A DNA stretch of 64,000 nucleotides, taken from Massospora cicadina. Taxonomy: Eukaryota > Entomophthoromycota > Entomophthoromycetes > Entomophthorales > Entomophthoraceae. The stretch spans positions 62,001 to 126,000 of the forward strand of contig JAKSZP010018514.1 in NCBI GenBank assembly GCA_022478985.1, read 5' to 3'. Each line of letters begins with the position of its first letter. Position 1 is the stretch's first letter. Of the stretch, positions 11,955 to 22,969 are shown one piece after another. Under the pieces are notes generated by a model. That model did not search any database, was not told where the DNA came from, and saw only the letters and a list, made by a program, of their open reading frames with translations. The position numbers and the translations under genes are program-made.

Positions 11955-13078
11955 TGTAAAAATTTACTCTAGGTTGATTATCAGCTGTCAACCCAGCAAA
12001 CTTTTTACTGCACAGGTTCAGTTTCCTCATGCACTTTGTCACGTTATATAGAATGTATTAATCAATAATAGTATGTATACTATTATCCATAGTTGAGATT
12101 GAACTATTATTTGGCCCAACGCCAGCCAGTTTTGCCGATTATATACTATTGAAGTTGTACTTGTAGGGATTCATTCCCTATACTCTTGTCCACCTAATCT
12201 TTGTTAAGATACCACGGCGACAGTCCCTCTCAGCCCAACACACAGTCAGAAGCTATCCCTGATTGTGGTTCCTTCACTCTAGATCCCTGCTCAGATCTTC
12301 ACTCTTCTCTCTGAGAGTCTTCCAATTACTGCCTTCTGCAATAATATCCTTGAGATTGAACAACACAATAGAAGCTGATAGTCTAACTATACACTGAATC
12401 AATAATATAACTGTAGATAATGCTGTTATAATTACTGTTTTATTATAGTAAATTCTAGGGAATTATATAGTAGGGCTTCGGCTGTCTAACCCTCAATTGA
12501 CACCTCTTTGATGAAAAGGCAGCCGTTGCCATTGAATCACCCATCCTCATCTTGGAAGCAATGGTCTTCCACATCCTGGCTAGGATTCCGTCATTGGACA
12601 TCCTTGAGACCTCAAACGGAAAGAGTCAGAAAACGTGTCCCTAACGTTTTCCTCTCAATCCAAGTGAACCAGCTATATTTGGCTAGCGATCTGCTTAGGT
12701 AAAGGAACTTTTTAGCCATTATGGCTGGTCACTCACCAACCGATTGATTCACTAGTTGCAGGCTGCATCACTCGCCTTGCAACTTACTATTCATTCACAA
12801 TCAGTCAGTGATGAAACCTGACCGATCCCAATTGGTGCACCTGATAGTTAATCACTAAGATGCCCCTATTTCTTTGGCAACTCCTCCTGATGAGATCTTA
12901 AGTATTCATTCAGATTGATCCCTGATGGATACAACCAGGTGAATATCTCAAAATCCCCTGAACATAGTCCCTTAAAAACTCAGGCAAACCAATTTCTGAT
13001 TCACTTCGCCTTAGGGAATTTTCCCCTAGCAATACCAGGTAATCTAGCAGGCTGGGAATATGGGCAAAAATCCCAACA
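11955..13078 (-). repeat. C1 5' LTR
   Basis: It is the partner of 3564-4690, with the same start and end bases; differences are mostly transitions and short indels. It ends in CCCAACA directly before the target duplication AGGGC. Confidence 0.9.
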
Positions 13079-13243
13079 AGGGCTTAAGAAAATTAGAAAT
13101 TTCTATATATCTCAATGACCTTCACTGTTATCTTACTAAATTACACTAATGGAATAGGCAGAAACCCAATGATGTTGGATCCAGTTTACAAGGTATTGGA
13201 TATTTATTGACTCAATTTTTAGTTCACAAATTAAAGTTATATT
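13079..13243. other. Old sequence between C1 and B1
   Basis: The 165 bases begin with the C1 target duplication AGGGC and end with the B1 duplication ATATT. They are the pre-insertion sequence shared with bases left of 3559 and right of 19498. No coding or RNA signal is seen. Confidence 0.7.
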
Positions 13244-14234
13244 TGTAACAGTCAAGGCGTTGCCTGACCATCACATTGCCCTAATTTTCCCTAGGGCAAT
13301 AGTCGAGGCCAGAGGAGAAGGGCTCAACCGCACCAATTATTGTAAATGGCAATCTGTCAAATCAGATGCCTCAAAATAGGTAGTAAAAACAAATTGAAAG
13401 GCTGATGGGGAAGTGAAGCCTTGGAAATGGTAGGCTGCCCAACCAGATGCTGCCAAATCCAATACTACTAAATGTGGCAATGAGGGATCAGACCCTCAGA
13501 TGCAAATTTCTGGCCAATTGGATGTGGGCAAACCCGTTGCTCATGGGAATATCGACAAGGATGAAAATCCTTGCAAACGGCGCTCTGACCAACCAGATGC
13601 CACTGAACAAAATATTCCCAAAAGAGGCAATGAACCAATATTGGGGAATATGGGCGAAGGGAATGTCCCAGGCTTCAAGAGCAATTTGAAGCCAAATAAT
13701 GAATGCAGAAAAGTTTCCGCAACCCTGAGGGTACCCAGCCCAAGTTTGAGAATGGGCCTCGATGCCAAAATTGAGGGTCTAGATTCTCAAAGAGGGCCCA
13801 CCGCTGGGAAGACACCTGCAGACTTCGCGGGAACAGGACCCGCTCTTCCCCAATAAGCTCAGTATAAATCTGAGCAGGTGAAACTGTTTAAAGCAGTTTC
13901 ATCTTCTATAAACTCAAATAAAACTTAATAAATTCTAAAATTAGTTTTGCACATTTGCAAATCACTTTATTAAGAGAACCCAGAAACCCCCTCATGGACA
14001 GCAGTTCAGACTTTGACAGGGCCATCCAGTCCTTGTACGCCCTCTCAGGGGGTCAGGCCCTCCTTCTGAGCGCCAGCATCATCTTGACTGTGGTCCAAAC
14101 CTTCATGGTACAGTGGTTTCCGCATAGTCAGATTCTGGATCTCTTCACAGCAGGGCTATCCTGCCTGTGGGCACTCACTTGGGCGCTCTTGCCCAACTGC
14201 TTTGTAGCAGTTTTCAGAGACCCCGTCCATCACA
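13244..14234 (+). repeat. B1 5' LTR
   Basis: It is almost colinear with 18505-19493; a more diverged relative lies on the minus strand at 49079-50115. It contains CAGTATAAATCTGAGC near 13860-13875 as a probable TATA box. Its last 240 bases hold an open hydrophobic frame (separate entry). Confidence 0.93.
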
Positions 14235-14242
14235 TTAGATGA
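13994..14242 (+). CDS. Hydrophobic frame in the family B LTR, just upstream of gag
   Basis: The frame starts MDSSSDFDRAIQSLYAL and continues through a strongly hydrophobic middle (ALLLSASIILTVVQTFMV) to a second one (LSCLWALTWALLPNCFVAVF), ending eight bases past the LTR. Two transmembrane helices are plausible. The copy in the 3' LTR has a one-base deletion (near 19326). The diverged minus-strand copy (49079-49334) keeps the start and first hydrophobic segment with mainly third-position or conservative changes (SLYAPFGGQTLLL). It may be the original Gag N-terminus, a leader peptide, or a chance frame in U5. The function is unknown. Confidence 0.4.
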   Translation: MDSSSDFDRAIQSLYALSGGQALLLSASIILTVVQTFMVQWFPHSQILDLFTAGLSCLWALTWALLPNCFVAVFRDPVHHIR

Positions 14243-14258
14243 AACTCATTTAATTTTG

Positions 14259-15069
14259 ATGTCTTTATTCCTGGACATGGTGGACAAGCTGTCTGAACGC
14301 GCCCTGCCTGCGTGATATGAAGACCCAACAGCGTTTTTGATGGTCATCTTCTCTCTTCTATTTCTCCTAAGAGAAGCCGCCTGTTTCCTCCCCTCCAAGG
14401 GGCATACCAACGTCTACTTTCAATCTGAGTAGTCCGCGTCTGAGTTCCGACAGGCCCTCACCCCAGGAGAGTTGAGCACCTTGCACGCCACCTTCTCACA
14501 TGTGAAACTCCAAGCCCAGCTGACCACGGCGTCAGGAGGAATGGCCCCAGTGTCACTCCAGATTGCCCAGATAGTAACCGCCCTGCCCAGAAACCTAGCG
14601 GATTGGTTCACTGAGCTACTGGAAACCCAGACGATGCTCTCTCCCACCTTGGAGGAGTGTCTCCAACTGGTTGAGAGAGCGGCTAAACCAAATGACTCCC
14701 AAGACGTTGCATGGTCCGCCCTTCTGAACCTAACTCAAGGAAAGATGTCAGTCATGGTTTTACGCCCATGTGTACCACCCTTTGGCCAAGGCTGCCAAGG
14801 TCACCACTACTCAGATAGCACAAATGTTCCGCCAGAACCTCCACCCTGACATCCTTACGGCATTGGCGGCCACTCGCCTTGGAGCTACCCTCAATGAGGA
14901 GATTTCAATCGCGACCCAGGTGGAGGGCCAACTAGCGTTAGCGCAAGCAAAGGCCCATACTGGAGTACAACATGGGAAGTTCTGCAGCCGCCGAGCTGAG
15001 TCTGAGCCAGTCTCCAACCCCCACAGGAGTCCACACAGGGTTCGCCCTCTGGCTCCGCCAATGGGGTAA
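14259..15069 (+). pseudogene. B1 gag
   Basis: An ATG at 14259, 24 bases after the LTR, opens MSLFLDMVDKLSERALPA, stopped at 14313 by TGA (expected Arg). The frame continues through RQALTPGELSTLHATFSHVK and a capsid-like helical region (ETQTMLSPTLEECLQLVE). A frameshift near 14750 moves to the frame carrying AKAAKVTTTQIAQMF and ATQVEGQLALAQ. I see no zinc knuckle. The same protein is readable on the minus strand in B2 (about 53600-54330), which supports the assignment. Confidence 0.8.
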
Positions 15070-15189
15070 ACCCTTTGGGAAACCACAGAGAGGGAAACAC
15101 TAGTCCCTCCTACAACTTCCGCCCTACTCCTGCGCGTGTTGCTACCATCAATAAAGGAAATACCTCGTCTTATCTCTATGTCCCCTATT

Positions 15190-18100
15190 TGTTACAGCTC
15201 TGGTGAAGAAAGAGGGAGGATCATCTTTGGGCGCTGGTGGACACTGGAGCGGAAGAGAACTACCTAGATCACGGGTTGGCAAAAGAGATGAGGCTGGAAA
15301 TGGAATGGAAGGGAGCCGTGACGCTGGCAGACACCTCAAAAACGGTTAGCAGTTGGAAGATCAAGACCCAGGTGCTGCTGCGCAGGGTCCTCACACCTTC
15401 CAAGAGTCATTCAGTGCCATTAAAAATCTGCCTCATCCCATAATCCTGGGCATGGAGTGGTGGCACAAGTACTTCCCTCAGTTCAAACTGCAGGAGCTCC
15501 TGGTCTTGCTACACCCCAAGAACCAACCACCAGTGGCACTAGATTTCTTCACCACTGGAGGAGGGAAGCCTGGGGTGAACGCAGTAGTAGGGCTGGAGAC
15601 AGAGGCGGACATACCCAACGAATTTCGTGCATATGCTCACCTGTTCAAGAAGAACCAAGCTCCCTCTACCACCCCAAACGGTCCTTACCCTTTCACCTTC
15701 AGGTTCAAAAAGGATGCGGAGTTCCCCAAGGGTTGTCCCATCTACCCTTTGAACCTTAAGGCGAGGACGGCCCTTGAGGTCTATGTCAAGGAAATGCTGG
15801 AGCGCAGGATGATTGTTCCATCCAATTCGCCAGTGGTGTCACCAATACTCCTAGTCCCAAAAGCAAGTGGCGAGCTTCAGCCATGTGTGGACTACCGGCG
15901 GCTGAACGCAATTACTGAGTCTGACCCCTACCCCATCCCTCTGATGGAGACCATCTCTCAGATGATCTCAGGTAGCCAGGTTTTCATCAAGTTGGACCTG
16001 GTTGACGCGTTCAACCAAGTTCCAGTAATCGCCAAACAACAACAATATACAGCTTTCAAGTGCCACTTAGGAGTCTTTGAGTACAAGGTGATGCCTTTTG
16101 GCCTCAAGAACGCCCCAGCAGTATTCCCGTACCATAGACAACGCCTTAGGAAACCTTATTGGAAAATGTTGTGTGGCGTACATGGACGACATACTTGTGT
16201 TTTCCAGGACCAAGGAGGACCACAAAGGAGATGTGCTGAGCATTCTGAAAGCCCTCAACAAGGCGGACCTCCGCTTGAAGCCATCAAAATGCGAGTTCTA
16301 CAAGGACTCAGTCTCCTTCTTAGGGAATGTAGTCTTCCAAGGGGGAACAGCCATATGGCCGGACAAGCTGAAGGCAGTAAGGGAGTGGTCAGCCCCTAAG
16401 TATAGAACGGGCGTTAGAAGTTTCCTGGGCGTGGTGATTTTCCTGAGGAGGTTTGCAAAAGACCTTTCTAAGACGGCGGCCCCCCTAACTCTCCTGACAG
16501 GGTAGGTCCCGTTTTATTGGGGAAAAGAGGAGGAGACAGCCTTCCAGGCCATCAAGGAGAGCCTCATGAAGGCACCAGTACTAGCCCATCCTGACGCCAA
16601 CCGTCCTTTCATAGTGGAGACTGACGCCTCCAACTTTGCAATTGGGGCAGTCCTGCTACAAGAAGGAGAAGATGGAGTAGACCATCCCATAAGCTAATTT
16701 GGCAGGAAAATGCTGTCCGCTGAGACCAACTACCCCATGTATGACAAGGAGCTCTTAGTGATTGTATCAGCCTTGGAGGAATGGTAGCACCACTTACTCT
16801 ACGCCAGACATCCCTTTACTATCAGAACAGACCACCGAGCCCTCAAATTTTATAAGAGCCCAAAGCGCATGAACCAGCGCCAGGCCAGATGGCACCTAGA
16901 GCTGGCGTCTTATGATTTTAGGATTGTGTACAAGCCGGGGGAAAGAAACCTCATCCCAGATCTCTTAAGCAGGGACCCAGGTAAGTCCTTCCCAAGGGAG
17001 GAGCTGGATGCATACAACACCACCACTATGTTGCCCTCAAATGTGTTCGCTGTCATCCAGAATGCCACTAAGGAACTGAGGGAAAAGCTCCAGGCCGCCC
17101 AGCGAAGCTCAAAGTATGGGGCAACACTGTGGAAGGACCTGGAAGAGGGGGTAGAGAACGAGCAACATAAGAATTTCTGTAAAAGGAAAGGCCTCATTCT
17201 CCACAAAGGGCGCCCATGGCTGCCCAACCGCGAGCTCCAGGAGGAGGTGATAAGCGCTTTCCACGATCACCCCTTGGCGGGACACCCTGGAAATGAGAAA
17301 ACCATAGAGCTCCTGGCCTGAAGTTACTCCTGGCCGGGGATGCCCAGCGCTGTGAGGGAGTACATCCAGATATGTTTCACATGCGCTCGTTCCAGACATG
17401 TTAGGCAGAAACCTCTAGGCAAGCTCAAGCCCCTCCAGATTGTGGAAATGCCATGGTCCTCACTGAGTGTGGATTTCATAACAAATCTTCCAAAATCAAA
17501 GGGATAAGATGCTGTGATGGTGGTGGTAGACAGAATGACCAAGTACGCGGAGTCTTTACTTGTAACTCTACCATCACAGCAAAGGGCATGGTGGATATCT
17601 TCGTTAATGAGGTGTTCGCCCACCATGGTCTACCGGAGGAGATAATATCAGACAGAGGCCCTCAATTCATCGCCTGATTTTTGCAACACCTACTCAAAAT
17701 CTTCAGATCAAGCCATGCAGATCCTCAGCTTACCACCTGCAGTCAGATAGCCAGATGGAATGAGTTAACCAAGTCCTCGAGCAGTACCTGAGATGCTACA
17801 TGACTACACAACAGGAATGCTGGATGGACTGGCTAAGACTAGCCCAATTCGCCTATAATAACTTGACCCATTCATCAACAGGAATGTCGCCATTCATGGC
17901 CAACTATGGGTTCCACCCAAAGATGGTGGAAACCCACCCCAGAGGTCCAAATCCAGCGGCCAACAACTTGGCAACAGAAATGAAGGAAAACCTGAAAGCC
18001 CTGCATGCAAATTTAGTCAAAGCGATAGAAATGCAGAAGAGGAAGGCTAACCCTCACCGATCTGAGGCCCCAGTGCTAAAGGAAGGAGACCTAGTGATGA

Positions 18101-18473
18101 TCAACGCAAAAACTACTTGGTGCCAGCAAGTTGTAGGAAATTTGGACCAGTCGCTTTGGGCCCATTCAAGGTCCTCCATCAGGTAAACGAAGTGGCGTAC
18201 AAGCTTGAGTTCCCTGAGGGATCACAGGCGCATCCAGTGCTGCATGTCTCACAACTGAGGAAGTTCAAAGGCCCTCTTCCAGAGAAACCAGAGCCTGTTC
18301 ACTCAGGAAACCCGGGAGAGGCGGAGTACAAGGTGGAGGAAATCTTGGAGTCAAATTTTCATGGAAGAAGCACTGTTACCTTGTCAAATGGGTAGGCTAC
18401 CCAGTGGAAGAGTCCACCTGGCAGACGGCTGACAACTGCAGCAACTGCCCACAGAAGGTAGAGGAGTTCTGAA
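15190..18473 (+). pseudogene. B1 pol: protease, RT, RNase H, integrase, chromodomain
   Basis: Protease: ALVDTGAEENYLDHGLAKEM at about 15230. RT (about 15690-16350): VVSPILLVPKASGELQPCVD, VFIKLDLVDAFNQV, MPFGLKNAPAVF and YMDDILVFSRT with the Asp pair intact; a frameshift falls near 16125. RNase H (about 16590-16900): VETDASNFAIGA and IRTDHRALKFY. Integrase: HPLAGHPGN with CFTCAR as zinc ligands, Asp in SVDFITNLP, Asp in ISDRGPQFIA, and Glu in SQMExVNQVLEQYL. Stops at 16503, 16696, 16787, 17319, 17508, 17677 and 17760 are mostly explained by single C to T changes at CAG or CGA. The C-terminal chromodomain is listed separately. Confidence 0.94.
18325..18473 (+). other. Chromodomain at the C-terminus of B1 integrase
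   Basis: After YKVEEILESNF a one-base frame change leads to YLVKWVGYPVEESTWQTADN and then CPQKVEEF with a stop. This is the classic chromodomain order: beta strand, YLVKWxGY, TW and a final helix. Chromodomains bind methylated histone tails and steer integration to heterochromatin in chromoviruses. B2 has the same domain on the minus strand. Confidence 0.9.
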
Positions 18474-18504
18474 ACTGGAGGGGGCTCTCATCTGGGGAGG
18501 GTGA

Positions 18505-19493
18505 TGTAATGGTCAAGGCGTTGCCTGACCATCACATTGCCCTAATCTTCCCTAGGGCGATAGTCAAGGCCAGGGGAGAAGGGCTTGACCGCACCAATTT
18601 TCATAAATGGCAATCTGTTGAATCAGATGCCTCAAAATCAGTAGTAAAAACAAATTGAAAGCTGATGGGGAAGCAAAGACTTGGAAACGGTGCTCTGGCC
18701 AACCAGATGCTGCCAAATCCAATATTGCTAAATGTGGCAACAAGGGATTGGACCCTCAGATGCGAATTTCTGGCCAATCAGATGTGGCTAAACCCGTTGC
18801 TCATGGGAATATTGACAAGGATGAAAATACTTGTGAACGGCGCTCTGGCCAACCAGATGCCACTGAACAAAATATCCCCAAAAGAGACAACAAACCAATA
18901 TCAGGGAATACAGGCAAAGGGAATGGCCTGGGCTTTGAGAGCAATTTGAAGCCAAATAATGAATGTGGAAAAGTTTCCGCAACCCTGAGGGTAACCAGCC
19001 CAAGTTTGAGAATGGGCCTCGACGCCAAAATTGAGGGTCTAGATTCTCAAATAGGGCCCACCGCTGGGAAGATGCCTGCAGACTTCGCGGGAACAGGACC
19101 CGCTCTTCCCCAATAAGCTCAGTATAAATCTGAGCAGGCGAAACTGTTTAAAGCAGTTTCATCTTCTATAAACTCAAATAAAACTTACTAAATTCTAAAA
19201 TTAATTTTGCGCATTTGCAAATCACTTTATTAAGAAAACCTGGAAACCCCCTCATGGACAGCAGTTCAGACTTTGACAAGGCCATCCAGTCCTTGTACGC
19301 CCTCTCAGGGGGTCAGGTTCTCCTTCTAGCGCCAGCATCATCTTGACTGTGGTCCAAACCTTCGTGGTACAGTGGTTTCCGCATAGTCAGATTCTGGATC
19401 TCTTCACAGCAGGGCTATCCTGCCTGTGGGCACTCACTTGGGCGCTCTTGCCCAACTGCTTTGTAGCAGTTTTCAGAAACCCCATCCATCACA
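18505..19493 (+). repeat. B1 3' LTR
   Basis: It is the partner of 13244-14234 and is preceded by the purine tract CTGGGGAGGGTGA. It is followed by the target duplication ATATT. Confidence 0.93.
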
Positions 19494-19498
19494 ATATT

Positions 19499-19877
19499 AT
19501 GATCACAACTTCGCCATCAGGTTTTAACTAAAATTGAATTGCAATGTAGTCGCCTTGTGACCTCCCATCTGAACTCTTTTTTTGACAAACCCAACCTTGT
19601 CCTATAATTTAATCTAGTATTTTTTTGATGATACTCATCAAAAGAGTTTTGTTAACTCTTAAAAAGAAGTAAATTGTATATATAATATTCACCTATTATA
19701 AATAAAGGATCACTTTATTGTAAACCTTATCAGTTAGTTGTGTATATTTTCAGCAAAGTCTTACCTATATAAAGATTTGGGAGCTTACTGCTTAGTAAGG
19801 ATATAATAAAGCTAAAATTGAACTGTCCAGATATAACCTGTGCCCATAGTGTAAAGAAAGAACTTGTACTACAAAAG
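19499..19877 (+). repeat. Probable 5' LTR or flank of decayed element C2
   Basis: The stretch is A+T rich and non-coding, with TATATAAAG near 19767-19775, and lies directly before a primer site. It does not resemble the C1 LTR. I could not find a matching copy after the C2 integrase, so the LTR assignment is only positional. Confidence 0.35.
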
Positions 19878-19894
19878 TGTGCTCACTACAGGGG
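19878..19894 (+). other. C2 primer binding site (one mismatch to C1)
   Basis: TGTGCTCACTACAGGGG differs from the C1 site by one base. Together with the downstream gag-pol it marks the start of a plus-strand element. Confidence 0.6.
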
Positions 19895-20329
19895 CTGTAC
19901 TAGCACAAAAAATAAATCTTTAACCTATTATGGATATGAATCAGGATGGGTGAGATGGCATGAACAACCAATCCATAATTTTCTATGTTAATCCTCCTAC
20001 TCAATTTTTAAATATCATTTTTAAAACTAATTTCACATATTCCCCTTGGTTTGGGAGCTTTGAGACTTATACATATATTGCAAGCAGCTGAAACATATTG
20101 GATAAATGTTAATTCAGGGGTTCTGTCTCTTTGGCTAAGAACAGTCTGATATAGTGTCCGCCTTATCTTATCATCAGCAGAACTATGACCAGAATTTCAA
20201 TAATATGAAAATTTGGTCTCAAAGTCATCATTTAGTACTACAAAAAGATAATAGTCTAGCCCAGATGGGGCAATATGTTGTTGGGTACCTTCAATTCAAA
20301 GTATAAAACTCCCAAATGATCATTTTTTG

Positions 20330-22300
20330 TCATCATGCCTTTGTTATGGAAGTTTTAACAGAAATAACAAAATGTGGAAGTGCTGAGAGACCTTAACAGG
20401 CAGCTTGAATCCAGTTTTCAGAGTGTTTATCATGAAGCTAATGACAACCACAACATTAGTATGCAGAACTTGCAATTACTGGATAAAGCTTGTGATTAAT
20501 AAAACTTGAACTTGTTGGCCATAGGATATCAATCCATGGATAATCGTGGAGTCATCAATGAGTATATTCATGAAATGACTAAACTCAAAAGAGGAAGTTT
20601 AATGTAACATGTCATCCTGAGAGACATCGCTTGACAGGCTGAGACAGTCTAGGAACTTGACAAATGCACTCAACGCAAAGTGGGGTGGCCACACAATATT
20701 TGGTAAGCAACATTGAGAACACTGGCCACCTCCTCTTGAGTTAAAACAAACAAAAATTAACAAACAGTCATGCAGCAGGATATCAAAGGATTTCAAGGAG
20801 TAGTCCAGGTGCTTTAACAAGATAATAGGGATCTCCTTCAGTCAAACACTAAGCTTTACTTTCAAGCCCTTAAACTTTATAACTTGGAAACTGCTCACAA
20901 GAATGAATTGGACGAATTGTGCTCTAGTCTGCATGTCATGTGGAGATTTTTGCAGAATTATGACAAGTCAAAAAGCAATACCTATAAGAACAAGAGAATT
21001 AATCCACTTGGGAATGAAGAATCAAAGGCAATTGCAGGATAGTAGATGTCAGTGCCCTCAACAAACCATGCTTCCTACTCAACTAGAACTATTTGGAAAA
21101 GAACCTTGAAGAAGGCTACCTCAGGAAACAATACATCGTCTTATCATCTCAGTACCCACTTCATTAATTTGCTTTTACTTCTTCTGTGAAGATGCCAGAT
21201 ACTGAACAGAATCAACCCTTAGCTGGTAACCCAGGCCTTGGGATAGTACTGTTCCAGTAGCAGTCAGAATAGGAGGTTTCTATCCAAAATTTCAACGATT
21301 TTAATCTAGTAATCCATAAATTTGACAATCATGGAAATGCTAAATCATTCCTGAAAAGTTCAAGATGACCATGAAAGGAGCTGCTGACTTTTTTAAAGCC
21401 ACTGCCATGATTAACTGTTTAGGTGACCAAAGTCATCTGATCATGACTTACTTATTTAAGGAACATTGGGCCTTTGCTGACGTAGAAAGTACAGTGCTAC
21501 AAGAGCTCAAATATCTCAAACACACGGTCACTTAGAAGGATAAATTTATGACCATTCAGTTTAAAAAGAACGAAACCATTTATGAGTTTGCTAACTTATT
21601 CTACCATGATCCTGGGTATCTCTAGGTGCTAACGCATGGTGTATTTTGATGTTAAGATTGCACTCCAAAATGCTTAAAAATTATATTATAGTTACACCAC
21701 TCCTTGCTTCTGGTACTTGTAAGGGTTTGTATACCCCATCCATGATTGTATACCTTATGAGGTGAAAATTATGTTTGGACTGCTTAATGTGGAAGTCCAC
21801 AACAACTGCCCACGTGTTAATCAAGGTAATAGAGGGACCATGGAGAAGCTCCCTCACCAATGGGGGTTTGAAAATTGTCACAATATAACTGAGATAACTT
21901 GTTAGATCTGTGAAATTTAAATGCATCATAAAGCCTCCTGCCCTAAACAACGACTTAATGTAAGCCTTATGACCATTTGAGAAGATGGAAGCCAAGGAGA
22001 AAGGCCTCAACTTAGAAGGGGAAGCTCTACTGCCAGTCATCATCTATTTTAGTCCCAGAGTCTTGAGGAAGACCTAAGTTATTCTAATAGAAAAAAAATT
22101 AAAAGCAGCTCCATAGTGTTGGCCATCATCAGAAGTCACCATTCAGCCATGGAATGTAAGGGACAAGATTTTATATCTAAACCTTATCACACCCAAATTG
22201 CCAAGAACAATCAATTTAAAGATAATAAGAAATCTTAATCCTTATGTTGTATATTTGGTACTAACCTTGAAATACGCCGTAAGGGACTTTACACAGGTTT
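20330..22300 (+). pseudogene. C2 gag, heavily decayed
   Basis: Coiled-coil-like charged fragments lie at 20380-21100. A capsid part is readable from about 21360 (MTMKGAADFFKATAMIN, FKEHWAFADVESTVLQEL, ETIYEFANLFYHDPGYL) and aligns with the C1 segment FANQFYQESQILAG. A worn zinc-knuckle region lies near 22240 (LCCIFGTNLEIRRKG). More than ten stops are present. It is the same family as C1 from order and similarity, but on the opposite strand. Confidence 0.65.
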
Positions 22301-22960
22301 TATCCCACTGAGCAATAGGATCAATGCTATGATGATCGTGGCCCTTGGAAATAACGAAATAAACTTAATTTAAAGATGGAGCACTTGATCTCATTACATT
22401 ATTTTATTTAATATAATAAAACACAACAGCAGTCCGCTGTTTTGCTCACTCTATCCTATTAACCACCTCCCTTCTCTTAATCGCCCATCTCACTTATATA
22501 CAGTAGCTTTGGATGATACCATTCTCATAGCTTGGACTATTCAGTTCCACCAATTCTCCTTGTTACAGCTTGTTATTCTTTAGTTCTCTATCACCTAAAT
22601 TGTAGGCAATATAATTTATATTAATCAAATTCAACATTGCCCTATCGCCTTATTTAGAGGTGATCCAATAATAAACCCATTATATCCCAATATCGCCTCA
22701 TCTTGAGGCACTCAAATAATCATAACTGATATCATTTTGGCGGATTCTTACCAAACTTCCCTAACTGTCCCAAGATTATCATCCAGTCATATTGAAATCG
22801 TGACACCTTAACTCCTCAAAAGAGAGTTTGAGTTGAATTATCAAATGAGACCTTAAACATCTTTTCCAAAGTAGGAGAGCAGATCAAGACTATGATTAAC
22901 TAAGTCAATACTCTTTCCATTATTTCTATAAATGGGGATTAACATTCTTTTTCAATTGTA
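22301..22960. other. Non-coding A+T-rich stretch inside C2
   Basis: In C1 about 350 bases separate zinc knuckle and protease; here the gap is about 650 to 700. No coding frame is visible. Two phrases with similar structure recur (CCCTATCGCCTTATTTAGAGG near 22640 and CCAATATCGCCTCATCTTGAGG near 22688). An inserted short element is possible, but I find no target duplication. Confidence 0.35.
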
Positions 22961-22969
22961 CTTATATTA

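Larger units (their letters stand above)
3564..13078 (-). mobile_element. Full-length family C Ty3/gypsy element C1 with 5-bp target duplication
   Basis: Two similar LTRs of about 1.1 kb (3564-4690 and 11955-13078) bracket a minus-strand gag-pol. The LTRs read TGT...ACA at their tips. The five bases before the lower LTR (3559-3563) and after the upper LTR (13079-13083) are both AGGGC, so both boundaries are exact. Internal order on the minus strand is primer site, gag, zinc knuckle, protease, dUTPase-like domain, RT, RNase H, integrase, then an antisense reading frame, polypurine tract and 3' LTR. At 9.5 kb it is long for a gypsy element; the antisense reading frame and its flanks account for about 2 kb. 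Stops and frameshifts make it non-autonomous. Confidence 0.93.
13244..19493 (+). mobile_element. Full-length chromovirus B1 with 5-bp target duplication
   Basis: LTRs at 13244-14234 (991 bp) and 18505-19493 (989 bp) start TGTAA and end CATCACA. ATATT occurs immediately before the first (13239-13243) and after the second (19494-19498). Inside are gag, protease, RT, RNase H, integrase and a C-terminal chromodomain, all on the plus strand. It is markedly richer in G+C and less decayed than the neighbouring A and C copies, so it is probably a younger insertion. Several frameshifts and stops still make it inactive. Confidence 0.95.

Noticed and set aside
15353..16399. Single intact 348-codon gene
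   Set aside because: It is only one open part of B1 pol; RT continues in another frame after about 16125, so it is not a gene of its own.
21681..22043. 120-codon minus-strand frame inside C2 gag
   Set aside because: The opposite strand aligns with C1 gag (FYHDPGYL and following), so the frame is a shadow of a decayed gag; no relative elsewhere in the window.
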